IMG/VR virus record: IMGVR_UViG_3300048928_000594
Span: 1-44,930 of that record
Direction: 5' to 3' (one strand)
DNA: 44,930 nucleotides
Origin: a virus
The translations under genes were made by a program, and so were the position numbers. Shown piece after piece: positions 1 through 7,218 of the stretch. A model generated the notes under the pieces. The model was given only the letters and a program-made list of their open reading frames with translations. It searched no databases and was not told the DNA's origin. Position 1 is the first letter of the stretch, and the number at the start of each line of letters is the position of its first letter.

Positions 1-26
1 AGCGTTGATATGAAAGAAGTTTTATC

Positions 27-1310
27 TTACTGATTTTGTGCCTGGGGCATGTGTGGGACATTTCCTCCAAAGTGTGCATTCAGAATATCCATCTGGTTGC
101 TGTTATTATCGGTCATCCATTTACCGTAAACGTTGTAAACCATCTGTGCAGATGTGTGGCCCATTTGTGTAGCTATGAAGTTGGGGTTGGCTCCAGCACT
201 TAACGCCCAGCATGCAAAAGTGTGCCGCGACTCATATGCTCGTCGATGACGAATGCCGGCGCGCTTCAGAACTTCGTTCCATGTGGCTCCAAATGACCCG
301 GGAGCGTACCAGTCACCACCCTTACCGTTCCTTGCTGTGAGTCTCGGTACAAAAACAAAAGTGCATGCATCAATACGAGTTCTGCCAAACTCTCTGAGAT
401 GCACCTCTATCTGATGTTGCATACCCATCCTTGTATAAGCCATCTGGCATTTGAGGGCTTGTATCGCTGCGTCAGTGAGCGTTATCACGCGGTTGCCACA
501 CTCTGTCTTGGGAGGCGTGAAGTGCCCCTTCAAAGCAATGTTACGACTAACGGTGATAGTCCAGTTTCTCAGGTCTATGTCTTCCCACGCCAGCGCGCTG
601 ATCTCACCATGTCGTAAACCGGTGTTAACTGCCAGAATCCACAGATTCCTTATCTGTTCTGATGGGCAAGCATCGAGAAGGCGGTAGTATTCATCCCTGG
701 AAAGAGGATCAGGCTCTGATTTGCTCTTCCTGAGTGGATCGATACCTTCGAATGGATTTTTATCGATGTATCCATTTTGCTTTGCGAAAGAGAACATGCC
801 ACCAAGACAGTTGAGATACACATTGACGGTTCTCACTGTTCTTCCCTTTTTGGGTTTGCAGTGCTCGCGATGCTTGGCGGGCATTTGATATCCAGTCAAA
901 AGCTCCTTCCTGATCAACAAAATGTGTTCGTTAGAGATGCCAGAAACTTTCTTTTCTCTCCCCAAAATATCAACACAAATCTTGATGTAAGACTTGTAGC
1001 GGCTAAATGCGTTGAGCGTTATCTCCATCCTTTTAAGTTCAAGCCAGCGATCGGCTATTTCACCCAGGGTTGCGCCAGGGCGGAGTAAACCAAACCGAGA
1101 GAGGTTTGGAGACTGCGGGAACTGCTCTGCATAGTTGAATGCCCCTGTTTTAACTGCATAACAAATAGACGTTCTGAGCTCGCCAGCCATCTTTCTGTTT
1201 TTAGGGGTATCGGGTACACCAAGGTTTTCACGTACCCTTACACCCTGGTAGATAAACCACAGGCGCAGTGTGCCCCCGTGGTTCTCGACCCCGGTTGGAT
1301 ATTTAGACAT
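27..1310 (-). CDS. int: Tyrosine-family phage integrase
   Basis: This 427-residue protein should catalyse recombination between attP and the host attB, and excision together with the adjacent Xis. The N-terminal ~60 residues resemble an arm-type DNA-binding domain. Residues ~80-190 look like the SAM-like core-binding domain and ~200-420 like the catalytic domain. Expected catalytic residues are visible: R233 in NTGLRHGE, K268 in the PPKTE hairpin, R362-H363 in YESRHTF, H385 in QMGHTS and the nucleophile Y395 in VYNVYGKW. The first box II position is Tyr rather than His, a variation I recall in other phage integrases. The ATG is preceded by AGAGGAAG. It lies just downstream of xis, as in most lambdoid phages. 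Family assignment is secure; the target site is not visible. Confidence 0.96.
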   Translation of the reverse strand: MSKYPTGVENHGGTLRLWFIYQGVRVRENLGVPDTPKNRKMAGELRTSICYAVKTGAFNYAEQFPQSPNLSRFGLLRPGATLGEIADRWLELKRMEITLNAFSRYKSYIKICVDILGREKKVSGISNEHILLIRKELLTGYQMPAKHREHCKPKKGRTVRTVNVYLNCLGGMFSFAKQNGYIDKNPFEGIDPLRKSKSEPDPLSRDEYYRLLDACPSEQIRNLWILAVNTGLRHGEISALAWEDIDLRNWTITVSRNIALKGHFTPPKTECGNRVITLTDAAIQALKCQMAYTRMGMQHQIEVHLREFGRTRIDACTFVFVPRLTARNGKGGDWYAPGSFGATWNEVLKRAGIRHRRAYESRHTFACWALSAGANPNFIATQMGHTSAQMVYNVYGKWMTDNNSNQMDILNAHFGGNVPHMPQAQNQ

Positions 1311-1341
1311 GCTTCTTCCTCTGTTATGAAAGAGGGCCTAT

Positions 1342-1590
1342 TTAAGCAGATTTTTGACGGGGGATCGCCGGGCGCTGACGTTCGACCCAGTTATCGACTT
1401 CGTGGCGGTTGTAGAGGATAGGGGAGTTGTCCTTCGGCTGGCAGTCGCCGGAGTAGTGCCGGTACTCTCGACCTTCCATCCAGGACTTCTCGCGCGCGGA
1501 CTTGATAGCGTTTTTGGTCAGGCCAGTGATCGCCATCAGCACTTCTTCCGATACCCATTTATTGGGCACCAGTTGGATCGCTTCACTCAT
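1342..1590 (-). CDS. xis: Excisionase (DUF1233-type Xis)
   Basis: The 82-residue protein contains a winged-helix-like segment (VSEEVLMAITGLTKNAIKSARE) followed by a basic, aromatic stretch ending in YNRHEVDNWVERQ. This matches small phage excisionases of the DUF1233 group, which bend DNA at attP/attR and turn the integrase toward excision. It sits 31 bp upstream of int in the same orientation and is downstream of three stacked intrinsic terminators. Its expression from PL would therefore depend on terminator read-through. Identification rests on size, position and the helix-turn-helix pattern. Confidence 0.85.
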   Translation of the reverse strand: MSEAIQLVPNKWVSEEVLMAITGLTKNAIKSAREKSWMEGREYRHYSGDCQPKDNSPILYNRHEVDNWVERQRPAIPRQKSA

Positions 1591-1604
1591 GGTTTACTCC
1601 AGGC

Positions 1605-1629
1605 AAAAAGAAGCCGCCCGCAGGCGGCA
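1605..1629 (-). terminator. Intrinsic terminator upstream of xis (proximal of three)
   Basis: On the minus strand a GCCGCC/GGCGGC stem with a 4-nt loop is followed by TTCTTTTTG. It would stop leftward transcription before xis. Confidence 0.75.
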
Positions 1630-1671
1630 AAGATCAAGGGATGATAGATAGGTCTTATCTGTGCTCAGCAC

Positions 1672-1697
1672 CCAAAAGGCGACTCAGTGAATCGCCT
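1672..1697 (-). terminator. Intrinsic terminator upstream of xis (middle of three)
   Basis: AGGCGA pairs with TCGCCT across a 9-nt loop. On the minus strand the stem is followed by TTTTG. It is weaker than its two neighbours. Confidence 0.5.
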
Positions 1698-1720
1698 GTA
1701 AGTTGCTACCGAGTTAGTAA

Positions 1721-1744
1721 TTAAAAAGCCGCACTTGGCGGCTT
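1721..1744 (-). terminator. Intrinsic terminator upstream of xis (distal of three)
   Basis: AAGCCGC pairs with GCGGCTT. On the minus strand the stem is followed by TTTAAT. It is the first of the three stops met by leftward transcripts. Confidence 0.7.
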
Positions 1745-1814
1745 CGTTGATCTAAGGTGGTGGTAAAACCCAGAATTGAAATTATATTGGTTGAATTTGC
1801 TAAGAATGGAATCG

Positions 1815-1994
1815 TCAGTCATTCATCATTTCGGCTTTAGACTTCCAATTTGCTAGAGCTTTGCTAGCACTTTGCCCCTTCTCCTCAACTGGCTTTCCAT
1901 TGCATTCACCTATTGCAGTCCAGACTGTTTTTCCTGTCTTATTACATGTGACTTCGCAACGTTCACAATCAACCATTATGTAATGTTGAGACAC
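1815..1994 (-). CDS. Small cysteine-rich phage protein (59 aa)
   Basis: This short ORF encodes about 59 residues with a CxxCxxxC cluster (C10, C13, C17) near the start and a lysine/tryptophan-rich C-terminus (ALANWKSKAE). The cysteines suggest a small metal-binding protein. I prefer the GTG start at 1994 because an AGGAAGGG Shine-Dalgarno lies about 9 nt upstream; an internal ATG at 1976 would give 53 residues and lacks a good site. It is the last gene of the early-left operon before the terminator stack. The pattern resembles small proteins I recall from the xis end of other enterobacterial prophages, but I cannot assign a function. Confidence 0.6.
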   Translation of the reverse strand: MSQHYIMVDCERCEVTCNKTGKTVWTAIGECNGKPVEEKGQSASKALANWKSKAEMMND

Positions 1995-2029
1995 TATTAT
2001 TTCCCTTCCTCTATTAGCTAAACCGGGTA

Positions 2030-2046
2030 AGCCCCTATCTGGGGCT
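2030..2046. terminator. Hairpin AGCCCC/GGGGCT, possible weak terminator
   Basis: A 6-bp stem with a 5-nt loop lies in the 237-bp gap between the small Cys-rich gene and the membrane protein gene. There is no clear T-run on either strand. The rest of this gap (1995-2231) shows no convincing gene; it also holds the 12-bp perfect palindrome TAGCTTAAGCTA at 2119-2130. Confidence 0.3.
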
Positions 2047-2231
2047 ATTGCGCTACCTGCACAACATTCTGCAATTGCTCTCTGAAATACTTACCGAAAA
2101 CTGCTCGCTAAAAAATCTTAGCTTAAGCTAGGATATCCGACTGTTTCGGTTGCTTTTTATGAGTATCTTCTGGCTCCTCTGAACCCAGTACAATTTTTTA
2201 CGCTCTGCTATGCGTGCAGTCAAGATGGCGC

Positions 2232-2642
2232 TCATTGTATTAACCCCACAATGTAATCCCCAAAGGCATTGATTATTGTAGATATAATAATTAATATGAC
2301 CCCTATCACAATATTTATTGAAGTTGATCTAATCTCATGTGATGTGGACATTGGCTGCTTTTCTTCATCCAATGCCGCAAACCCAAAAGTTTCAGCATTA
2401 GATAAATATATGCCGCCCCTAAACAGTGGGGAAAGCGTGAGCAATGTTCCTGTCATGGTACTAATTGCTCCAAACCTCGTAAGCCAAGTCCAATCTTCTA
2501 ATCTTAAAGACAAAATCGCGCCAGCTGCAACACTTGCAATCCAGAGTGATATCATCACCCATCGGCTACCAATGTAATAAAAAAAAGGGTCTAAGGGGTG
2601 TATGTCATGTCGGCTGATATTATTTGGTTTTTTATATCCCAT
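2232..2642 (-). CDS. Predicted inner-membrane protein of unknown function
   Basis: The 136-residue product has three hydrophobic segments: roughly residues 27-47 (WVMISLWIASVAAGAIL), 53-75 (WLTRFGAISTMTGTLLTLSPLF) and 108-133 (INIVIGVILIIISTIINAFGDYIVGLI). The gene is visibly more AT-rich than the recombination genes upstream of it in the operon. An AGGGAGGTA-like Shine-Dalgarno precedes the ATG on the minus strand. Small polytopic proteins at this end of temperate phages are often accessory genes such as superinfection-exclusion factors. That role is an inference from position and topology only. Confidence 0.65.
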   Translation of the reverse strand: MGYKKPNNISRHDIHPLDPFFYYIGSRWVMISLWIASVAAGAILSLRLEDWTWLTRFGAISTMTGTLLTLSPLFRGGIYLSNAETFGFAALDEEKQPMSTSHEIRSTSINIVIGVILIIISTIINAFGDYIVGLIQ

Positions 2643-2802
2643 ACTTCCCTCCTTGATAATTTATTATCTTTTACTTGTTTAATTGATCTTACTCAAGCGG
2701 AGCAGACACCCGTCGCTCATTCTGATGGCTCTGCATTGTAGTTTAGTAGGATAGACGATCTCCAAACGGGTAGTGCGTGCCAGAAAGCGCACATCAGGAA
2801 GA

Positions 2803-2946
2803 TTATGAATGACAGTACTTATACCTCCTTGCTTTCAATATATTCGTGCGGCCAGATTTTACGATGTACCGCGTCTGGCTTTTCCGGATATCGAGTATGG
2901 CGCGAACCATCTCAGCGTTGAAAATCATTCCGCGTTCTTTCATCAT
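2803..2946 (-). pseudogene. N-terminal remnant of a longer phage protein
   Basis: Starting at an ATGA overlap with the upstream gene, this ORF encodes 47 residues beginning MMKERGMIFNAEMVRAIL. This opening resembles a common phage protein family of roughly 200 residues that starts MKERGMIFNxEMVRAILDGRKTQTRR. Here the conserved basic motif is degenerate (DIRKSQTRYIVK) and the frame ends after 47 codons. I read it as a truncated remnant. The family resemblance is from memory and was not searched. The following 2643-2802 stretch shows no further gene. Confidence 0.45.
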
Positions 2947-3158
2947 TCCGCTCCATAGCGGCCTGTCATCCGCCCAATTCTGCTAACGAATGCCACTAGG
3001 CTGACGCCCATCAACTCTATCTTTGCGTGATGCTTTTTGAGGATCGGCGGCACCACTGAATTCCATTTCGGCTTTGGCCGGGCTTTAAGTGCCTGGCGGA
3101 TTTCATCCACGCATTTACGGCCCTGCGCGCGGATGGCGTTTTCGATTTCTGGTGTCAT
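2943..3158 (-). CDS. Small hypothetical phage protein (71 aa)
   Basis: The 71-residue basic protein begins MTPEIENAIRAQGRKCVDEIR and has no motif I recognise. It starts 5 bp after the transglycosylase-like gene ends, and its stop overlaps the next start in an ATGA arrangement. It is therefore almost certainly co-transcribed and translated within the early-left operon. Helical character and many Arg/Lys residues would fit a small nucleic-acid-associated protein, but that is only a guess. Confidence 0.6.
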   Translation of the reverse strand: MTPEIENAIRAQGRKCVDEIRQALKARPKPKWNSVVPPILKKHHAKIELMGVSLVAFVSRIGRMTGRYGAE

Positions 3159-3163
3159 TTATG

Positions 3164-3916
3164 TCAAACCTCCAGAGCCAGTTGAGGCGTGAAACGGTCA
3201 CGTTCTTCGTCGTAATTGAGTGAACTCGCTGAGTTGTAAGACTCAATTCGCTCAACAAGGATCGCGGCGCGTGTTTCTTTGCTGGCTGGTGCATAGGCTG
3301 ATTTAGCCCATGCCTTATCAATGCCGATGTTTCGCGCTACGTTTGTGCTGTCAGCAGATGAGAGAGGGATGTGTCGAAAAATATCAGCGTTCAACATGCG
3401 CAGGCCATGAAGCTTCGTAATCGGATAACCGTTTTTATCGACAACATGCTGTATCAGGTCGCGAAGTTTAGCCCTGCAAGAGCGCGGGCGCTTCGCGTCG
3501 TATTCACCCATGCTACCGATGCATACGCGCGGAAATTCCCGGCACAGTCGGAAGAAGCGCTCATCGGGTTCGCTCATGTGCCATACCGGCGCGCCGACAA
3601 CGCTACCGTGCGGCCATTCTGCGATAAGCGCATCGTTCTCTTCACTCGTTCCGCCGATCACGTCAGGTATGACGGCAAATGCAAAGCGGGGATGATTCAT
3701 CCACCGCCCAACAAACTCGTAGTAGTCATTCCAGTTAACTACACGGTTTTTCGTCCAGAAGCTGAACGCTCCATTATCAAGCGCGAAAGACTGAGTTACT
3801 TCGCTGGCTAAAGCTAACTGACCCGGGTTAGCGAAACTGATGAAAGCATGACGTCCTTTCCAGGCCTTCAATGCGCATGTGTCCGGCGTAATAGGCCCAC
3901 CGTGAAAATGAATCAT
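3164..3916 (-). CDS. Queuine/DNA transglycosylase-like (TGT/DpdA-like) protein
   Basis: The 250-residue protein has features of the tRNA-guanine transglycosylase fold. These are LDNGAF (D47, comparable to the DSGGF region that binds the base), a second acidic motif IPDVIGG (D85), GSMGEY, KLHGL (H170) and SADSTN (D189, the position expected for the catalytic nucleophile). The zinc-binding Cys/His cluster of bacterial TGT is not evident. Related phage proteins are annotated as queuine tRNA-ribosyltransferase-like (I recall the label DUF7221), and DpdA enzymes of this fold insert 7-deazaguanines into DNA. It overlaps the adjacent Dam-type methylase gene by 4 bp, hinting at a shared DNA-modification role. 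No preQ0 synthesis genes are in the window, so any base would have to come from the host. The function is inferred. Confidence 0.62.
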   Translation of the reverse strand: MIHFHGGPITPDTCALKAWKGRHAFISFANPGQLALASEVTQSFALDNGAFSFWTKNRVVNWNDYYEFVGRWMNHPRFAFAVIPDVIGGTSEENDALIAEWPHGSVVGAPVWHMSEPDERFFRLCREFPRVCIGSMGEYDAKRPRSCRAKLRDLIQHVVDKNGYPITKLHGLRMLNADIFRHIPLSSADSTNVARNIGIDKAWAKSAYAPASKETRAAILVERIESYNSASSLNYDEERDRFTPQLALEV

Positions 3917-4470
3917 GCTGCCTCCCGGCGGGCGAGAAGTTTCGCCCCGAAAGTCATTAACTCGTCCCGATCCACAGTTGCGAAGTGGCAGTGTGTTCTC
4001 GGGTACGGATGCCAGATGATGAGCATTGAGCCCTTGTTGTTTCCGCTGACGGGCTTACCAGTTATCGGATTGATGAATGCCAGTCGCCCGGCGGTGATAA
4101 AGCGAACCTCGCTTGCGGTCTGGATCGCCTCTTTGAACCAGCCAACTGAGGTGTCTGCCGGAACCAGCATCACGCAGCCAACGGAGCCCCATTTCTTTTC
4201 ATCAGCAGCCTTTTTCACGAATGGTGTGATATCGCTATAGGGAGGATTGAGCCAAACGTATCCGTATGCGTAGCCCATAGCCGCTGGCCACGATGTGACA
4301 AGAGTGTTTTCCTGCTCGGAGATGAATAGGCGACAAAGTCGGTTATGCTCTGTTGCTGCCGCATCAAGCTGGAAGATGAATTCGGCATTCAGTGCGGCGA
4401 AGATTTCGGGTGGCGTTCGCCAGCTGTCGCGATGTTCAGGCGGCGTGTTACTTCCGGTGAAATCACTCAT
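3913..4470 (-). CDS. Phage DNA N6-adenine methyltransferase (Dam family)
   Basis: The 185-residue protein has the layout of the phage Dam family. An N-terminal segment reads DSWRTPPEIFAALN. A central LDAAAT follows, then the catalytic NPPY motif in VWLNPPYSDI (residues ~93-97). Later come VMLVPADTSVGWF and FITAGRLAFIN. It should transfer a methyl group from S-adenosylmethionine to adenine in DNA. It overlaps by 4 bp both the DNA-binding protein gene upstream and the transglycosylase-like gene downstream, so the three form a tight translational unit. Such enzymes can protect phage DNA from host restriction. Confidence 0.92.
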   Translation of the reverse strand: MSDFTGSNTPPEHRDSWRTPPEIFAALNAEFIFQLDAAATEHNRLCRLFISEQENTLVTSWPAAMGYAYGYVWLNPPYSDITPFVKKAADEKKWGSVGCVMLVPADTSVGWFKEAIQTASEVRFITAGRLAFINPITGKPVSGNNKGSMLIIWHPYPRTHCHFATVDRDELMTFGAKLLARREAA

Positions 4471-4928
4471 GAATCACGCTCCGGATCGAACTCAGGCCAG
4501 TTATTGCGCTCGTAGTTGGCTTTCAAACGCCGATCGCCTACTTCCTCAACGCTGCGCCCGGTCATTTCAGCGACCTGCTCATTGTTGTAACGCCAGAGCA
4601 GGGCGAGCTCTTCGCTTGTCCATTCAGACATGATTTTTCCTCCTGACTTTCGTGCCAGTGAGTTGCGCTTATTGCGTACAGAGATAATTGAACGGCCGGT
4701 AGCTACTGCTATCTCTTCGAGGCTGAATCGTCCAAAGAGAAATAGCTCAGCATCGGTCCATGGCCTGCCGTTCATTCGACTGAGGAGAGGGGCGCCGATG
4801 CGGGATGCCTGCCGGGTGATTGCTGATTCAGATCGCTCAAGCTTCGCTGCTATTTCGGGAAGGGGCATCTTTTCCCCAACCTCATGCAGGAACAGATTTT
4901 CGAACGGCTGCCAACGTTCACATCGCAT
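4467..4928 (-). CDS. Hypothetical DNA-binding protein with repeated SANT/HTH-like motifs
   Basis: The 153-residue product contains repeated helical units that look like SANT/Myb or GcrA-like modules. Examples are LPEIAAKLERSESAITRQASRIG (~23-45), WTDAELFLFGRFSLEEIAVATGRSIISVRNKRNSL (~57-91) and WTSEELALLWRYNNEQVAEMTGRSVEEVGDRRLK (~102-135). Each unit has a W-T-x-x-E-L start and a closing recognition-helix-like stretch. It overlaps the Dam-type gene by 4 bp and may act with it on DNA. No specific family name can be assigned with confidence. Confidence 0.7.
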   Translation of the reverse strand: MRCERWQPFENLFLHEVGEKMPLPEIAAKLERSESAITRQASRIGAPLLSRMNGRPWTDAELFLFGRFSLEEIAVATGRSIISVRNKRNSLARKSGGKIMSEWTSEELALLWRYNNEQVAEMTGRSVEEVGDRRLKANYERNNWPEFDPERDS

Positions 4929-4942
4929 TGAACACCCCGCAG

Positions 4943-5425
4943 CTATTTGATGATTAGGGAAGGTTTCCCAAGCTTGATTTGCGCGCCGGGGATGACTGCT
5001 CCTGCTTCGATTTGGTGTTTGATTGCCAGCTTGTCAGGTTTAATGTTCGTCTCGTACTCGACGAATTCAGGCGGCAGCGCGCTGGCGTCAGTAATTTCAA
5101 CTGACTTTGAAGGTGCGCGGACAGTTACCTGATGAATGCCTGCCTTGATGGTCTTTTTACCGGCTGTTTCCAGTGACCTGGCAACATAATCTTTCATGCT
5201 TGTCACGCGGCTTTCCGATGCTTTAGCGCGCTCTGCAAGGCGCTTGCTCTCTTCCTTGAGCGCCTCCGCATAAGCAGTTTCGTTTTTGCAGACAGCGAGA
5301 ATCTGCTCAACCTTTGCTTCCAGCTCCCACTCGATGCCATCAAGAGTGTCGGCGATCATTTCCGGTTCCATGCCGGAATCAGTCAGCTTGGCGAAATCAT
5401 TCGCGATTTGGTAAAGGGCTGTCAT
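4943..5425 (-). CDS. Siphovirus Gp157-family protein
   Basis: The 160-residue protein matches the Siphovirus Gp157 family. It has an N-terminal helix LYQIANDFAKLTDSGMEPEMIADTLDGIEWELEAK, a central coiled-coil-like AYAEALKEESKRLAERAKASESRVTSMKDYV, and a beta-rich C-terminal half ending PGAQIKLGKPSLIIK. Gp157 proteins commonly neighbour phage recombination genes and have been linked to phage resistance in Streptococcus thermophilus. It overlaps recT by 4 bp, consistent with a recombination module. Confidence 0.88.
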   Translation of the reverse strand: MTALYQIANDFAKLTDSGMEPEMIADTLDGIEWELEAKVEQILAVCKNETAYAEALKEESKRLAERAKASESRVTSMKDYVARSLETAGKKTIKAGIHQVTVRAPSKSVEITDASALPPEFVEYETNIKPDKLAIKHQIEAGAVIPGAQIKLGKPSLIIK

Positions 5426-6336
5426 TGAGTAACCTCTTCAAGTTTAACTTTGCGTTGGGCGTAAACTGCCTGGACGTCCTGCTGAAGATGCGTGCCGGCC
5501 GTCATTTTGTAGGCTGCCTGGAAGTGGGTTTTGAGGGCGTGCATGTTTTTTGCCTGCTTCATGTCTTCGCAAAGGGAGCGGACGCTGTTGATCAGCTCCT
5601 GTTTCGCGTTCTCTTCCGACTGGATCACTTCACTTTCAGGTGTGTAAGCCATTACCGGTTCAGTGAAAACCCCTTCGGTTTCGTTGAGGATGTCGACGGC
5701 ATTATCAAGACGGTCAGCGCGCGGCCAGTATTTATAGGCACGCTTGACGATGGTTTTTCTCGCCATTTCAGACCAGAAGTTGACCCACGGTCCCTTTGCC
5801 GACGAACCGGCCTTGCTCACCTTCCTGATCTCTTCAATCTCGGCGTAGCTCATCTCTTCAGTTAGGTAGTCACCGTCGGCAGTTTTAACCGTGCAATAAC
5901 CGCCGATCACCGGGCCGCGCTCGTCAGGCGTGGCAAAAGGAGCGTATTTGTGCGCTGGCGCCTTATCGAGACCAAGCGTTTCATACTGGTCGCTGGCGTG
6001 CACAAGCTTGCATTGCCCCCACTTGATGACGCCAGCCGACTGCGCGATGTGCAAAAGCCCCATGTAACTGATATCGAGGCAAACCATGCCGTCGCGCGGT
6101 ACCAGATAAGCCAGTTTGCTGGCAGGATTCAGGCTGATACCAATGGCTGCTACGTTGATGATTGCGTTCTGCGCGCTGGTTGGTTTGGCGACAGCTGTTT
6201 CAGCCAGCTTCTGGTTGCGCTGGAAAAGCTGAATGGCGAACTGGCACTCCTTTGCCCAAGTCAGTGAGGAGTCGGTCAGTGCGCCGACAAACAGCGGTTC
6301 CTGTTGCTTAACGAATTGAATCAGGTCGAAGCTCAT
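5422..6336 (-). CDS. recT: RecT-family single-strand annealing protein
   Basis: The 304-residue protein is a RecT homologue. The N-terminal two thirds show SAQNAIINVAAIGISLNP, KLAYLVPRDGMVCLDISYMGLLHIAQ, then GPWVNFWSEMARKTIVKRAYKYWP, all typical of this family. RecT anneals complementary single strands and promotes strand exchange in phage recombination, normally with a partner 5'-3' exonuclease (RecE or a YqaJ-type enzyme). No exonuclease gene is visible next to it. It lies in the early-left operon between Gp157 and a small hypothetical gene. Confidence 0.95.
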   Translation of the reverse strand: MSFDLIQFVKQQEPLFVGALTDSSLTWAKECQFAIQLFQRNQKLAETAVAKPTSAQNAIINVAAIGISLNPASKLAYLVPRDGMVCLDISYMGLLHIAQSAGVIKWGQCKLVHASDQYETLGLDKAPAHKYAPFATPDERGPVIGGYCTVKTADGDYLTEEMSYAEIEEIRKVSKAGSSAKGPWVNFWSEMARKTIVKRAYKYWPRADRLDNAVDILNETEGVFTEPVMAYTPESEVIQSEENAKQELINSVRSLCEDMKQAKNMHALKTHFQAAYKMTAGTHLQQDVQAVYAQRKVKLEEVTQ

Positions 6337-6345
6337 AAACCCTCC

Positions 6346-6630
6346 TTAGAACGGGCAGCCGGTACGGTGTTCCCACTCGTAATCCGCCTGGGCGTAAGCA
6401 ACAGCCGTCACAAAGTCGTTATAAGCTTCGGTTGCGTTATCGTGGCTGAGACCGGCGTAAGGCTTGTTTTCAGGCGGGATAGAGAAAGTGACGAGTTGCG
6501 CCGGTGTTTTTGGGAAGAGGGCGATAATTTCGCTCGCCCGGTCATCAACCCATTTTTCACGTTCAATTTCTGCCTGATGATCGAACACGCGGCGCGCCTC
6601 GATACGGTCTTGAGTGAGATATGCGCTCAT
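6346..6630 (-). CDS. Hypothetical phage protein upstream of recT (94 aa)
   Basis: The 94-residue acidic protein begins MSAYLTQDRIEARRVFDHQAEIEREKWVDDRASEIIALFP and ends with a Trp/His/Cys-containing tail. It has no catalytic motif I can recognise and is too short to be the missing RecT-partner exonuclease. CAGGAGATGCC precedes the ATG as a good ribosome binding site, and recT begins 9 bp after its stop. Co-transcription with recT is very likely. Confidence 0.7.
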   Translation of the reverse strand: MSAYLTQDRIEARRVFDHQAEIEREKWVDDRASEIIALFPKTPAQLVTFSIPPENKPYAGLSHDNATEAYNDFVTAVAYAQADYEWEHRTGCPF

Positions 6631-6700
6631 GGCATCTCCTGAAATTTGGTTGTGCGTCGCCCGGCTGCGTGAAGCCAGCCAGTCAGTTGATAAAGGGGGA

Positions 6701-6910
6701 TTAGTGGATCAGCGGTTCGCCGCGGCCGTCGAGCAGCACGTCGATAACGCAGTCGTTGATGCGGAGTACTTCGGCGTCGGTGTGCAAGTACACCCAGCAG
6801 CGCTGGTGAATGACTGCTGAAACGCGGTAGGTGCGGCCGCCGAAGATTGCCATCATGCCAGGCTTAAGACACTGGCGGATGAGTGGGGTAGTGCCGTAAT
6901 GAGCGATCAT
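6701..6910 (-). CDS. Small hypothetical phage protein (69 aa)
   Basis: I place the start at the ATG at 6910, giving MIAHYGTTPLIRQC and a 69-residue product. GAGGGGGT lies about 8 nt upstream, and the start overlaps the previous stop as ATGA. A longer frame to 7009 exists but would overlap most of the upstream gene. The segment MMAIFGGRTYRVSAVIHQRCWVYL looks like a small beta-barrel (SH3-like) strand pattern. Function unknown. Confidence 0.55.
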   Translation of the reverse strand: MIAHYGTTPLIRQCLKPGMMAIFGGRTYRVSAVIHQRCWVYLHTDAEVLRINDCVIDVLLDGRGEPLIH

Positions 6911-7074
6911 CGCTTGACCCCCTCTACATGACCGAAGCCAGCAAGAATCATGTTCTTGCGGCTCATCGGGAAAGAATTTCGCGGGCAACCAACTTCTGAC
7001 AGACGCCATGTATGACCATCGGCAAGCTTGCGTACAGAGTACTGCGTGCCTTTGTGAGTGACGATTTGCTGCAT
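6907..7074 (-). CDS. Small hypothetical phage protein (55 aa)
   Basis: This short ORF starts at the ATG at 7074, preceded by AGAGG at good spacing, and encodes MQQIVTHKGTQYSVRKLADG followed by a Trp-containing segment, 55 residues in all. Its stop overlaps the next start (ATGA), which supports both genes being real and coupled. The sequence (short beta-hairpins, TWRLSE) suggests a small folded domain. No function can be assigned. Confidence 0.55.
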   Translation of the reverse strand: MQQIVTHKGTQYSVRKLADGHTWRLSEVGCPRNSFPMSRKNMILAGFGHVEGVKR

Positions 7075-7126
7075 GTTTTCCTCTTCGCCTTATCGCCGGC
7101 CAGCGGAGCTATTAACCTTTGCGCAT

Positions 7127-7152
7127 TAAAAAAGGCGGTGGATGGCCGCCTG
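7127..7152 (-). terminator. Intrinsic terminator in the early-left operon (distal to DUF2528)
   Basis: AGGCGG pairs with CCGCCT around a 7-nt loop. On the minus strand the stem is followed by six Ts. It separates the DUF2528 gene from the rest of the left operon. Confidence 0.75.
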
Positions 7153-7195
7153 TGGTTGTCATAACTGAGCCGCCTCGGTGAAGCGACTGAGGTAT

Positions 7196-7218
7196 GAAAA
7201 AAGCCGCTGGTTAGGCGG
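7196..7218 (-). terminator. Intrinsic terminator overlapping the DUF2528 stop codon
   Basis: On the minus strand GCCGC pairs with GCGGC, followed by TTTTTT. The 5' arm contains the last codons of the DUF2528 gene. Two terminators in tandem here imply antitermination of the PL transcript. Confidence 0.65.

Noticed and set aside
1-26. attP or attL core at the left edge
   Set aside because: The two window edges share no visible repeat, and no tRNA-like or other integration target was recognised.
777-1088. Plus-strand frame inside int
   Set aside because: It overlaps a well-supported integrase with catalytic residues and has no ribosome site or family.
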